Shown piece by piece: positions 7,916-14,894 of a stretch of DNA of 17,726 nt. The position numbers were made by a program, and so were the translations under genes. The notes below the pieces were generated by a model. It had not been told where the DNA came from. It did not search any database and saw only the letters and a program-made list of their open reading frames with translations. Source of the DNA: DATEOR01 sp035698665 (GTDB lineage Bacteria > Actinomycetota > Thermoleophilia > Gaiellales > Gaiellaceae); contig DASSBN010000024.1 of assembly GCA_035698665.1 (NCBI GenBank), forward strand, positions 1 to 17,726, given 5' to 3'. Each line of letters begins with the position of its first letter. Position 1 is the stretch's first letter.

Positions 7916-7937
7916 CGCCACTTCGAGGGACGTGGCG
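7916..7937 (-). repeat. Short inverted repeat between the two lyase genes
   Basis: CGCCAC (7916-7921) and GTGGCG (7932-7937) can form a 6-bp stem with a 10-base loop, starting about 20 bases after the stop of the single-domain lyase. No T-run follows in the transcription direction. It may be a weak terminator or processing site. The rest of the 159-bp gap holds a more AT-rich patch (about 7883-7900) that could carry a promoter, but no clear -35/-10 pair is seen. Confidence 0.35.
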
Positions 7938-7959
7938 GATAGCCGACCCGGCGCCTGGA

Positions 7960-8724
7960 TCAGGGCTTGAAGCGCTGCATTCCGTCGTGGTAGATCGTCG
8001 TCGTCTTCGACGAGTCGCCGCGATAGAAGCCCTGCTTCACGTAGACGCCCTGGCCCTTGTACAGGGTGGCGGCGTGAGCCTGAACCTTCTTCCTCCCGTT
8101 CACCCAGACGATCACTTGACCGCGCGAACGGCTCGCGGACCACCGGAACTTGACCACGAATCGGTACCAGCGGTTCTTGTGCAGTCGGCCGAGCGTCCAG
8201 AGGCGCTTGTATTGCGGCTCGCAGGAGGGGCTCAGCCGCCCGCCCCAGACCTGGAGCTCGAGCTGCGACCGGTGCTGGAAGTGCCGGACCTGGAAGTGGA
8301 TCGGAGACGTGCAGTTCGGCCCGGTGTGATGCCACTGGGTGAAGATGTTCCAACCGCCCAGGTTCGGATGGAACCCGGTCGGGAAGTACGTCGACCATCT
8401 CCACCAGGAGGTCTCGCCGGCGTTTTCCCGGCTGTTCCACATGACCTCTGCTCGCTCGCCTCCCGGCACGGGGTGATCGCCGGGCTTCACGATGAACCTC
8501 GAGGCGTACCGACCCTGTCGAACGGGGCTCTTGACGATCGCGACGCGACCGGGAGCGGCCCTCTGAACGCTCGTCCACTGTCCGAAGGAGCCGCTGTCGT
8601 AGTCGAGCCGCTTGAGGATCTCGGCCGACGCTGGCGGCGCGGTCACGGCGACGAGCGCGCCACTCAGTGAGACGAGGGCGAGCGCGCGAGTGATCCGGCC
8701 TCGGATTCTGGGGGGGTGGCTCAC
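7960..8724 (-). CDS. Secreted single-domain polysaccharide lyase (heparinase-I-like)
   Basis: The product has 254 residues. Its N-terminus is basic, followed by a hydrophobic stretch and PPASA, giving a likely signal-peptidase site after residue 34, so it is exported. The mature part is a single concanavalin-like jelly roll of the heparin lyase I type. It shares with the neighbouring lyase GERAEV (89-94), WRWSTYFPTGFHP, GGWNIFTQWHH with His132, GVYVKQGFYRGD and YHDGMQRF. These shared blocks make the two genes paralogous in their catalytic domain. The GTG at 8724 is the first start giving a full signal peptide; no clear Shine-Dalgarno precedes it. Two conserved cysteines (NCTSP, SCEPQ) could form a disulfide. 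The gene lies downstream of the TPR-containing ligase, supporting a role in trimming or releasing the exported glycan (inference). Confidence 0.82.
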   Translation of the reverse strand: MSHPPRIRGRITRALALVSLSGALVAVTAPPASAEILKRLDYDSGSFGQWTSVQRAAPGRVAIVKSPVRQGRYASRFIVKPGDHPVPGGERAEVMWNSRENAGETSWWRWSTYFPTGFHPNLGGWNIFTQWHHTGPNCTSPIHFQVRHFQHRSQLELQVWGGRLSPSCEPQYKRLWTLGRLHKNRWYRFVVKFRWSASRSRGQVIVWVNGRKKVQAHAATLYKGQGVYVKQGFYRGDSSKTTTIYHDGMQRFKP

Positions 8725-8843
8725 GAGGTCAGCGGACAGGGTGCCAGGGGGGCCTGATGGATCGGTTCGGGCTTTGTGAGGATTGCGTTACCGAGCACAT
8801 GGGAGTTCTCGGCGCCGCGACCACGACCTTGAGTAAGGGTTTT

Positions 8844-8863
8844 GCGCGGACGGTCGTCCGCGC
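8844..8863 (-). terminator. Perfect GC-rich hairpin between the TPR ligase and the lyase genes
   Basis: GCGCGGAC (8844-8851) and GTCCGCGC (8856-8863) form a perfect 8-bp stem with a GGTC loop (plus strand), 44-63 bases past the ligase stop. In the minus direction it is followed by AAAACCC rather than a T-run, so it is not a canonical intrinsic terminator. U-less hairpins of this kind can still end or attenuate transcripts in actinobacteria (family knowledge). The remaining 182-bp gap (8725-8906) holds no gene I can support. Confidence 0.4.
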
Positions 8864-8906
8864 TTCCGGTTTCAGGAGGCGCGCTCTGGTGAGCGGTGCG
8901 GCTTCG

Positions 8907-10826
8907 TCAGCCGGCCGCGAAGAGATCCGACTTCGGGTTCAGCGACTTGGCCTTCGCGAGGCTCTGCCGGGCCTCGGCGATCGCTCCTGCCTTGGTCTGG
9001 ATCCGCGCGGCCACGAGCCAGAGCCTCCAGTCGGAGTCGTCGCGCTCGAGTGCCTCTTCGATCGAGCTCTTAGCCTCGTCGATCCGGCCGCCGAGCTCGT
9101 ACACGAGCGCCAGCTGGAGGTACGGAGACGCTGCCCAGGGTTGAATGCTCCGCGCCGATTGCGCGCGCTCGAGGGCCGTCGCCGTGCTCCCGGCGCTCAC
9201 CGCCTCCTGGCTCCGCCGGATCTCCATCGTCGCGAGCAGCGGGATCGCCTCGGCGATGATGAGCCCGAAGGCGATCGCCGCCGCGGCCACGCGTAGGAAC
9301 GGTCGGTCTCGTGTGAGCCGGTCGCCGCGTGCAAGGGGGGCCTCGAGCTCCGGCTCGGTGGCCGGGCCGACCAGCAGGCCGAGCGCGAGCATCGCGACGG
9401 CCGATACGACCGTCACCTCCCACATCCAGTCGATACCCGCCTCGAAGAGGAATGCCGCCACGAGTGCGAGGAGGGCGGCGACCGCCGCCCGGTCGCTCTC
9501 GGTACGGCCTCCGAGCCGCCGAGCCCCGGTCACGAGACACGAGACGAAGAACGCGACGAGGAGCAGCAGGCCGATGATCCCGAGCTCGCCGAGCGTCTCG
9601 AGGTAGAGCGAATGTGCGTCGCGGACAAAGGCTGAGATCGACGCGTGCTGAGCCCACCAGGCCTCGTACGAGCCGGCTCCGCGGCCCGTGACCGGCTTGC
9701 TCTGGAACTGGTCGTAGGCCGAGGTCCACCACTGCCAGCGGCCGTTGCCGCTCGACGAGAAGAGGTGTTCCTGCACCGACGCGCCCTGGAGCTCCGGCGG
9801 GATCTCCTTGAAGTTGTCGAAGCGCCGCACCGGGTGGGCTGCGACGACCGCCACCGCGGCCAAGACGACGAGCGCCGAGGCGAAGGCAGTGGCGGCGGCC
9901 CTGCTCGCGGGCGGAGGCGCGGGCACGACGGTCACGAGCAGCCCGTACGCGACTCCGGCGGCGAGACAGAAAAGCCCGATCAGCAAGGCTGCGCTTCGCC
10001 CCTGGCTTTCGGCCACGGATGACTGGAGTGGAGTGTCGACGAGCTCGTCCCGCGCGAGGAGCACGGCGATCGCGGCGACGGAGGCCGCACCTCCGATGAA
10101 GAGCGCGCCCGCGGTAGCCCAGCGCCGCGACGTGACGGCGAGGACGACGACGATGGAGATTCCGGCGGCGACCCAGCCGCCTCGGGAGGAGGTGAGATAG
10201 AGCGTCGCGACGAGGGCCGGCAGCGGCGCAACCGCGAGCCCCCGCACAACGGCACGAGCCGAGGCGGCGAAGTAGAGCAGGCAGGGAATCGCGAGGGCGA
10301 CGAGCGTCGCCAGGCCGTTCCAGTACGCGACCGGGAAGCTCAACCGCTTGCGTGCGCTCGGGAATGCCTGGGCGAGATCGGTGGTCGCGTCGAACAGGTG
10401 TGGAAACAGGCGGCTGACGAGTGCGAGCAGCCCGATGGAGGTCAGTCCGATGGCAAGGCCCGCGAGCCAGCGGCGGGCGCTTCCGAGCGGTGACGCGAGC
10501 ACGGCGAGCGCGAAGACGGCGAGGAAGAGCACCACCCGGCCGAACTCGTCGAAGGCCAGCTCCGCGCTCGCCGCCCAGAGTGCAGAGAGGCCCGTCCAGG
10601 CCGCGAACGCAGCCAGAAGCGATCCCGACACGAGCGCCGCCCGCGGAATTCTCGCGGCCGGCCAGAAGCCGAGCGCCGAGGCGAGGACGAGGCCCCACAG
10701 GACGATGACCGCCACCGAGTTGCGGCTCGTGAGGGCGTAGGTGCCCTCGTCGTATGCGAGCCAGGCGACCGCGCCGGCGATGGCGGCGACGGCCAGGGGC
10801 TTGACTAAATGTCGTCCGGAGGCCAT
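8907..10826 (-). CDS. O-antigen ligase/polymerase-like membrane protein with C-terminal TPR tail
   Basis: The product is a polytopic membrane protein of 639 residues in the WaaL/Wzy (Wzy_C) family. About a dozen hydrophobic segments are visible. Arg215 in LTSSRGGWVA and His405 in RDAHSLYLETLGELG match the conserved arginine and histidine of O-antigen ligases. The outer loop between them holds GNGRWQWWTSAYDQF and GRGAGSYEAWWAQH, typical of the actinobacterial branch. After the last helix (about residue 545), residues 550-639 form two to three TPR-like helical repeats (ALERAQSARSIQPW, YLQLALVYELGGRIDEAKSS, AEARQSLAKAKSLNP). ATG at 10826 is used although no Shine-Dalgarno is obvious. It is the second ligase-like protein in the window and, unlike the first, has no carbohydrate-binding-like insert, so the two may do different steps, such as polymerising versus attaching to the cell wall. 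It is divergent from the hydrolase at 10937. Confidence 0.88.
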   Translation of the reverse strand: MASGRHLVKPLAVAAIAGAVAWLAYDEGTYALTSRNSVAVIVLWGLVLASALGFWPAARIPRAALVSGSLLAAFAAWTGLSALWAASAELAFDEFGRVVLFLAVFALAVLASPLGSARRWLAGLAIGLTSIGLLALVSRLFPHLFDATTDLAQAFPSARKRLSFPVAYWNGLATLVALAIPCLLYFAASARAVVRGLAVAPLPALVATLYLTSSRGGWVAAGISIVVVLAVTSRRWATAGALFIGGAASVAAIAVLLARDELVDTPLQSSVAESQGRSAALLIGLFCLAAGVAYGLLVTVVPAPPPASRAAATAFASALVVLAAVAVVAAHPVRRFDNFKEIPPELQGASVQEHLFSSSGNGRWQWWTSAYDQFQSKPVTGRGAGSYEAWWAQHASISAFVRDAHSLYLETLGELGIIGLLLLVAFFVSCLVTGARRLGGRTESDRAAVAALLALVAAFLFEAGIDWMWEVTVVSAVAMLALGLLVGPATEPELEAPLARGDRLTRDRPFLRVAAAAIAFGLIIAEAIPLLATMEIRRSQEAVSAGSTATALERAQSARSIQPWAASPYLQLALVYELGGRIDEAKSSIEEALERDDSDWRLWLVAARIQTKAGAIAEARQSLAKAKSLNPKSDLFAAG

Positions 10827-10936
10827 GTAAGTCTGAGTGATGTCTTCTGCGGGAAGATTGCTAAGCTGCCGAGCTTCCGGAGTCTCGCCCGGTTCTTAGG
10901 CCCCTTTCCGGCCCCCAACCCCTCTCCGGAAAAACA
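10827..10936. other. Divergent intergenic gap between TPR ligase and first glycoside hydrolase
   Basis: This 110-bp gap must carry the start signals of both divergent genes. I see a small inverted repeat (AAGCT at 10863-10867, AGCTT at 10872-10876) and a pyrimidine-rich stretch before the TTG start, but no convincing -35/-10 pair on either strand. A weak GGA-rich run just before 10937 may serve as ribosome binding site. Confidence 0.3.
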
Positions 10937-12400
10937 TTGCGGATTTGTAAACAGACGCGACTTCTGGCCGTTCTTTGCTGCGCCTTTGGTGCTCTTCTCG
11001 CGCCGGCGGCATCCTCCTCCGCGACCCATCCGCTTCTGACGGCCGTCGAGCAGCCGTACGCGCCCTCTGCGGATATGCCGGCCTCGAACGCTCGCATCCG
11101 TGAGATCACCAAGTACACGAGGATCATCCTCTACTGGAGCGACATCGCTCCCACGCGTCCCGCTTCGCCGACCAACCCGGCCGATCCCGCCTACGAGTGG
11201 GTCGACTCGCGCGCGGACATGCGCGTCCAGGGAGCGCTCGCCGCCGGTCTCACTCCCCTCGTGACGATCTTCAAGGCGCCGGCCTGGGCAGAGGATCGGA
11301 GCTCGTACGGCGGCGAGGCGGGCACCGTCAAACCGAGCGCGCAAGCGTTCGGGAGCTTCGCCGAGGCGATCGCCAAGCACTATCCGCAGGTCCACTTCTG
11401 GGAGGCGTGGAACGAATCGAACCTCGACCATTTCCTCACGCCCCAGGTCGTTGACGGGAAGCCGTACTCACCGGGCATGTACCGCGACCTGCTGAACGCG
11501 TTCTACGCGGGCATCCACAAGGTCGACCCCGGGGCGACGGTCGTCGCCGGCGGCTTGGCGCGCCGCTACAGGATCGCGCCGCTCAGGTTCATGCGCGAGC
11601 TCTTCTGCCTCTCCGACACGCTCGCGAAGGTGGCCACTTGCCCCGTTCATCTCGATGCATGGTCGCACCATCCGTACACGAACGGCGGCCCGTTCGGGAA
11701 GGAGGGGAGCCCTGACGGCGTCTCCCTCGGCGACCTGCCGAAGATGCGGAAGACGCTCGCTGCCGCCAAGGCATCGGGCAACGCGCTGACGGCGCAGAGC
11801 ACGATTCCGTTCTGGGTCTCGGAGTTCAGCTGGGACACCGACGGGCCCGATCCGGACGCCGTTCCGATGAAGCTCCATGCACGCTGGGTTTCCGAGGCGC
11901 TCTACCAGGCATGGCGCTCGGGCGTGAGCTTCTTCGTCTGGCATCAGCTTCGCGATCGTCCCTTCCCGGATACGCAGTATCAATCGGGTTTCTACTTCTG
12001 CGGGAGCGCGTCGACGAGCGACGACGCCGGAAGCCGCTGTGCGGACAGTGGCTTCATGCAGCACGACGTGGAAAAGACCGCCTCGATGCGCTCGTACGAG
12101 TTCCCGTTCGTGGCCTACGGCGGGAACAGCCACGTCAAGGTGTGGGGGAGGACGGAGGACGGGGCTTCCCATCAGGTGCTCATCCAGCGCAAGGTGAAGA
12201 CGGGTTGGACCAAGGTCAAGACGTTGACGGCGGACACCTACGGGATCTTCACGCTCAGGTGGCGCTCTTCGGACCGCACCCACCGCTACCGGGCCGTGGC
12301 CGGCGGATCGACCTCGAATGGATTCTCGCTCGAGCGCCCGCGGAGCTTCTCGCTCCCGAACACCTGGGGTTGCGGCGGTGCGTTCGCCTGCAAGCACTAG
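10937..12400 (+). CDS. Secreted clan GH-A glycoside hydrolase (GH39/PslG-like), first paralog
   Basis: The product has 487 residues. It starts at a TTG (10937) giving a classic signal peptide with core LLAVLCCAFGALLAPAAS. The catalytic TIM-barrel part covers about residues 35-380. Glu160 in WEAWNESN is the expected acid/base, Glu296 in PFWVSEFSWD the expected nucleophile, and WSHHPYTNGG gives the conserved histidine. These are hallmarks of clan GH-A; the overall pattern resembles GH39-like enzymes such as PslG found in exopolysaccharide loci (family knowledge). A C-terminal beta-sandwich (from FPFVAYGGNSHVKVWGR) follows, ending in NTWGCGGAFACKH. Six mature cysteines fall into three close pairs shared with the next gene. 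The enzyme probably cuts the extracellular polysaccharide of this locus, but substrate and bond are unknown. No clear promoter is visible in the 110-bp divergent gap upstream. Confidence 0.85.
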   Translation: MRICKQTRLLAVLCCAFGALLAPAASSSATHPLLTAVEQPYAPSADMPASNARIREITKYTRIILYWSDIAPTRPASPTNPADPAYEWVDSRADMRVQGALAAGLTPLVTIFKAPAWAEDRSSYGGEAGTVKPSAQAFGSFAEAIAKHYPQVHFWEAWNESNLDHFLTPQVVDGKPYSPGMYRDLLNAFYAGIHKVDPGATVVAGGLARRYRIAPLRFMRELFCLSDTLAKVATCPVHLDAWSHHPYTNGGPFGKEGSPDGVSLGDLPKMRKTLAAAKASGNALTAQSTIPFWVSEFSWDTDGPDPDAVPMKLHARWVSEALYQAWRSGVSFFVWHQLRDRPFPDTQYQSGFYFCGSASTSDDAGSRCADSGFMQHDVEKTASMRSYEFPFVAYGGNSHVKVWGRTEDGASHQVLIQRKVKTGWTKVKTLTADTYGIFTLRWRSSDRTHRYRAVAGGSTSNGFSLERPRSFSLPNTWGCGGAFACKH

Positions 12401-12418
12401 CCGCCGTTCGGTTGGGAA

Positions 12419-12447
12419 TTGAAGGTCCCGCGTTTGCCGACTATCGT
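12419..12447 (+). promoter_or_regulatory. Candidate sigma-70-type promoter of the second glycoside hydrolase
   Basis: TTGAAG (12419-12424) and TATCGT (12442-12447) are separated by 17 bases, each matching four of six consensus positions. They lie in the 97-bp gap between the two paralogous hydrolase genes, about 50 bases before the TTG start. This would give the second copy its own transcript of about 44 leader bases. Confidence 0.5.
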
Positions 12448-12464
12448 GTGAGCGACGGGAGAGA

Positions 12465-12480
12465 GCCCTCGGGACAGGGC
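12465..12480 (+). promoter_or_regulatory. Small leader hairpin before the second hydrolase ribosome binding site
   Basis: GCCCT (12465-12469) and AGGGC (12476-12480) form a 5-bp stem with a six-base loop, four bases upstream of GGGAGG. Its position relative to the ribosome binding site is like that of the larger hairpin ahead of the two-domain lyase gene. It could be coincidence in GC-rich DNA. Confidence 0.3.
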
Positions 12481-12484
12481 AAAC

Positions 12485-12490
12485 GGGAGG
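12485..12490 (+). promoter_or_regulatory. Ribosome binding site deciding the TTG start of the second hydrolase
   Basis: GGGAGG is followed by seven bases (AGTCACG) and TTG at 12498. It is one of the strongest Shine-Dalgarno sites in the window and fixes an otherwise uncertain TTG start, which gives a complete signal peptide. Confidence 0.8.
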
Positions 12491-12497
12491 AGTCACG

Positions 12498-14024
12498 TTG
12501 AGCTGCGGTCGCTTGGCCAGATTCGTGCGTGTCACCATCGTCCTCGGGACGAGCGCTTTCGCCTTCATGGCCTCGAGCGCGTCGGCGGGACGGTTGGACA
12601 CCGGCTTCCTCGACCCCAGCAACGCCGCGCTCTCGAATCCCAATCAGGAGCTGAGCTCGACGGCTGCGATGGACGGCGTCCAGATGGCCGGGAGCAAGAT
12701 CGCGCGCTTCTACGTGTACTGGCGTGCGGTCGCCGGAGACAACCCGCCGGCGAACCCTACGAACCCGAACAGCTACAACTGGACAGAGCAGAGCCTCGAG
12801 GCCAACGTCCTCGAGGCGCAAAGCCGCGGCCTCACCATCCTGCTGACCATCCGCTCCGCTCCCGACTGGGCGCAACGGGGCGGCCCCAGCTCCGACGGCC
12901 GCGGGACGCACAACCCCGACCCCCAGATGTTGAAGGATTTCACCACCGCCGCCCTCGCGAAGTTCCCCAACGTCCAGTACTGGGGCGTCTGGAACGAGCC
13001 GAACTACAAGGCGTTCCTCAGCCCGCAGTACAAGGACGGCAAGCTCGTCTCTCCGGGGATGTACCGAAACCTTTTGAACACCGCGGCGAAGGTGATCCAC
13101 AACCACGGAAAGTTCGTCGTCGCGAGCGAGACTGCGCCGTTCACGCACTTTGGCAAGTCGGGCAAGCCAACCGCCCCCGGCCCGATGCTCTTCGTGCGCA
13201 AGCTCCTCTGCATGAGCGGAGGAACCCATCCGAAGCCGACGTGCAAGACGAACGTCCATGCCGACATCTGGGCGACGCACCCCTATACCTCGGGCAACGT
13301 CTGGCACCACGCGCTCGACAAAGACAGCGTGTCCTACGGTGACCTGCCCGGGTGGATCAAGCTCATCAAAGCTGCGGCCAAGGCGAAGCACGTCACGAAC
13401 AAAGCCGGAAACCACAGCGCCCGCTTCTGGATCAGCGAGTTCAGCTGGGACTCGAAGCCGATCGACCCCATTGCAGTGCCGAACAATCTGCACGTCCGCT
13501 GGACCGCCGAGTCGCTCTACCGCGCATGGCAGCTCGGCATCGACGTGGTCCTGTGGGGCCAGCTGCGCGACTATCCGATCAGCGACGCCGCGTTCTTCGG
13601 GCAGTACCAGTCGGGCCTCTTCTACTGCGACGACAGCCCCACGATCGACGACGACTGCACTGTGAGACTGGACCCCTCTCCTGACACGGCCAAGCCGTCT
13701 CTGCAGGCCTTCCGCTTCCCGTTCGTCGCCTACGCGGGCGGCGGGAAGATCAAGATCTGGGGGCGGACGCCGTTGAGTGACAAAGTGACGGTGACGATCG
13801 AGAAGAAGACCTCCACCGGCTGGAAGACGTGGAAGCCGTCGTTCACGGCCGGGGCGGGAGGCATCTTCAAGAAGACCTACAGCTCGTCGCTGAAGAAGGG
13901 CCAGCTCCGCGCAACCGTCGGCCCGCCCGGCAGCGAGTCCTCGCCCGGGTTCTCGCTCGTCCGGCCTCCGGACAAGTCGGTGAATCCGTTCGGCTGCGGC
14001 GGCGTGGTCACCTGCCCCTCCTAG
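12498..14024 (+). CDS. Secreted clan GH-A glycoside hydrolase (GH39/PslG-like), second paralog
   Basis: The product has 508 residues and is a paralog of the gene just upstream. The TTG start is well supported: GGGAGG (12485-12490) lies seven bases before it, and translation gives a signal peptide ending near SSASA. Catalytic residues are Glu167 in WGVWNEPNY (acid/base) and Glu314 in RFWISEFSWD (nucleophile), with THPYTSGN as the conserved histidine motif. Blocks shared with the paralog include SPGMYRNLLN, LH-x-RW-x2-E-x-LY-x-AW, QLRD-x-P, YQSG and FPFVAY. The C-terminal beta-sandwich ends in NPFGCGGVVTCPS. It has its own likely promoter (12419-12447) and ribosome binding site, so it can be expressed apart from the first copy. 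The two probably act on related but not identical glycan linkages (inference). Its TAG stop overlaps that of the opposing methyltransferase at CTAG (14021-14024). Confidence 0.87.
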   Translation: MSCGRLARFVRVTIVLGTSAFAFMASSASAGRLDTGFLDPSNAALSNPNQELSSTAAMDGVQMAGSKIARFYVYWRAVAGDNPPANPTNPNSYNWTEQSLEANVLEAQSRGLTILLTIRSAPDWAQRGGPSSDGRGTHNPDPQMLKDFTTAALAKFPNVQYWGVWNEPNYKAFLSPQYKDGKLVSPGMYRNLLNTAAKVIHNHGKFVVASETAPFTHFGKSGKPTAPGPMLFVRKLLCMSGGTHPKPTCKTNVHADIWATHPYTSGNVWHHALDKDSVSYGDLPGWIKLIKAAAKAKHVTNKAGNHSARFWISEFSWDSKPIDPIAVPNNLHVRWTAESLYRAWQLGIDVVLWGQLRDYPISDAAFFGQYQSGLFYCDDSPTIDDDCTVRLDPSPDTAKPSLQAFRFPFVAYAGGGKIKIWGRTPLSDKVTVTIEKKTSTGWKTWKPSFTAGAGGIFKKTYSSSLKKGQLRATVGPPGSESSPGFSLVRPPDKSVNPFGCGGVVTCPS

Positions 14025-14761
14025 CCCTGCCGGCGGGCCACCGCGAAGAGCCCCGCGCCTAGGCGCGTGTCGTAGAACGGGCGTTGCGCGTAGCGGAAGG
14101 GAGCGGAGAGCGCCTGCGTGGCGAGGCCCTTGCGGCCGGTGGGCTGGAAGCGGCGCCCGCTCGCGCCGGTGCGCTCCTCCCGGCTCTCGTCCGGCTTCGC
14201 CAGGCGCGCGAGGAGGTTCCGCGACTTCTCGAGCACGTGACCGAGCGGGAACCCGAACGTCATGAGGCGCACGTCCTCGAAGCCCGTCTCCCGCAGGAGC
14301 TCGCCGAGCGGCTCGGGGTCGTAGCGGCGGAAGTGGCCGACGAAGCGGTCGGCCGCGGCGAAGCGGCGCTCAAAGAGCGGGACGCTCATGAGGATCCGGC
14401 CGTCGGGTCGCAGCCGCTCGCGCCAGGCGCGCAGGGCGGCCGCGTCGTCCTCGATGTGCTCGAGCACCTCGAAGGCGCACACCGCGTCGAAGACCTCCGC
14501 GGCCTGAAGTGCGGCGAGGTCGCCGCACACCATCTCGCCGGCGCCCACGCGGCCCAGGGCCTCCTTCGCGGCCTCGCAGGAGAGCTCGTCGGGCTCGACG
14601 CCGACGTAGCGGTAGCGCGTCGCCAGCCTGGCGCCCAGGGCGCCGCGACCCGCGCCGACCTCGAGGATCGACTCGATCCCGTCGAGCCCCGCAAGCGTTC
14701 GCTCGATCAGGTCGTAGCGGAGCCAGGCGTTGAGCGTGAGGGGAGGGAGGGAGCCGTCGAT
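14021..14761 (-). CDS. Class I SAM-dependent methyltransferase without a normal start codon
   Basis: The reading frame encodes a class I methyltransferase. SILEVGAGRGALGARL (about residues 31-46) is the SAM-binding motif I, VGVEPDELS the acidic strand-2 end, and FDAVCAFEVLEHIEDD (91-106) the motif II region with the LEH signature. Next come LRPDGRILMSVPLFERR and a C-terminal basic tail. An upstream part, GSLPPLTLNAWLRYDLIERT, is also clearly protein-like. The frame is closed by TAG at 14771-14773. Between that stop and motif I there is no ATG, GTG or TTG; the next GTG (14548) would remove motif I. I drew the start at an ATC (14759-14761), six bases after a -10-like TAGGAT, as the least bad choice; a CTG at 14708-14710 is another option. 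A mutated start, frameshift or sequencing error is possible. Placement in the cluster suggests methylation of a sugar or lipid intermediate (inference). Confidence 0.65.
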   Translation of the reverse strand: MDGSLPPLTLNAWLRYDLIERTLAGLDGIESILEVGAGRGALGARLATRYRYVGVEPDELSCEAAKEALGRVGAGEMVCGDLAALQAAEVFDAVCAFEVLEHIEDDAAALRAWRERLRPDGRILMSVPLFERRFAAADRFVGHFRRYDPEPLGELLRETGFEDVRLMTFGFPLGHVLEKSRNLLARLAKPDESREERTGASGRRFQPTGRKGLATQALSAPFRYAQRPFYDTRLGAGLFAVARRQG

Positions 14762-14767
14762 CCCGCA

Positions 14768-14773
14768 ATCCTA
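14768..14773 (-). promoter_or_regulatory. Candidate -10 box ahead of the methyltransferase
   Basis: On the minus strand TAGGAT is followed by TGCGGG and then ATC, the codon where the protein-like sequence begins. The TAG of this box is also the in-frame stop that closes the methyltransferase frame. The spacing equals that of the TAGAAT box before the GTG at 16996. No good -35 is seen. Confidence 0.35.
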
Positions 14774-14894
14774 GAGTCGGTCTGCAGGACGTTGACACCC
14801 TTCACGGCCGGTGCTTCCCTGGAGCTGGACGACCGTAAGCTCCGCCCGGGGCGCTCCGACACTGTGGTCGAGAAGCGAAGAGTTCTCCAACCAG

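Noticed and set aside
5732..8578. A 948-codon open frame on the minus strand crossing several genes
   Set aside because: It runs antisense to the toroid gene and in another frame through both lyase genes. Its protein is rich in Arg, Glu and Gly with no domain pattern, as expected for a GC-rich shadow frame.
6604..8670. A 688-codon open frame on the plus strand
   Set aside because: It lies antisense to the two well-supported lyases, has low-complexity Arg/Pro/Asp-rich composition and no recognisable motif.
8757..9296. Small plus-strand frames in the gap and 3' end of the TPR ligase
   Set aside because: They mostly overlap the ligase coding sequence antisense, and the gap portion has no ribosome binding site or conserved-looking sequence.
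14792..14797. A perfect TTGACA on the plus strand, as a possible -35 for the phosphatase gene
   Set aside because: No acceptable -10 box is found 16-19 bases downstream (sequence around 14813-14822 is TTCCCTGG-like). It is left as chance until a transcript start is mapped.
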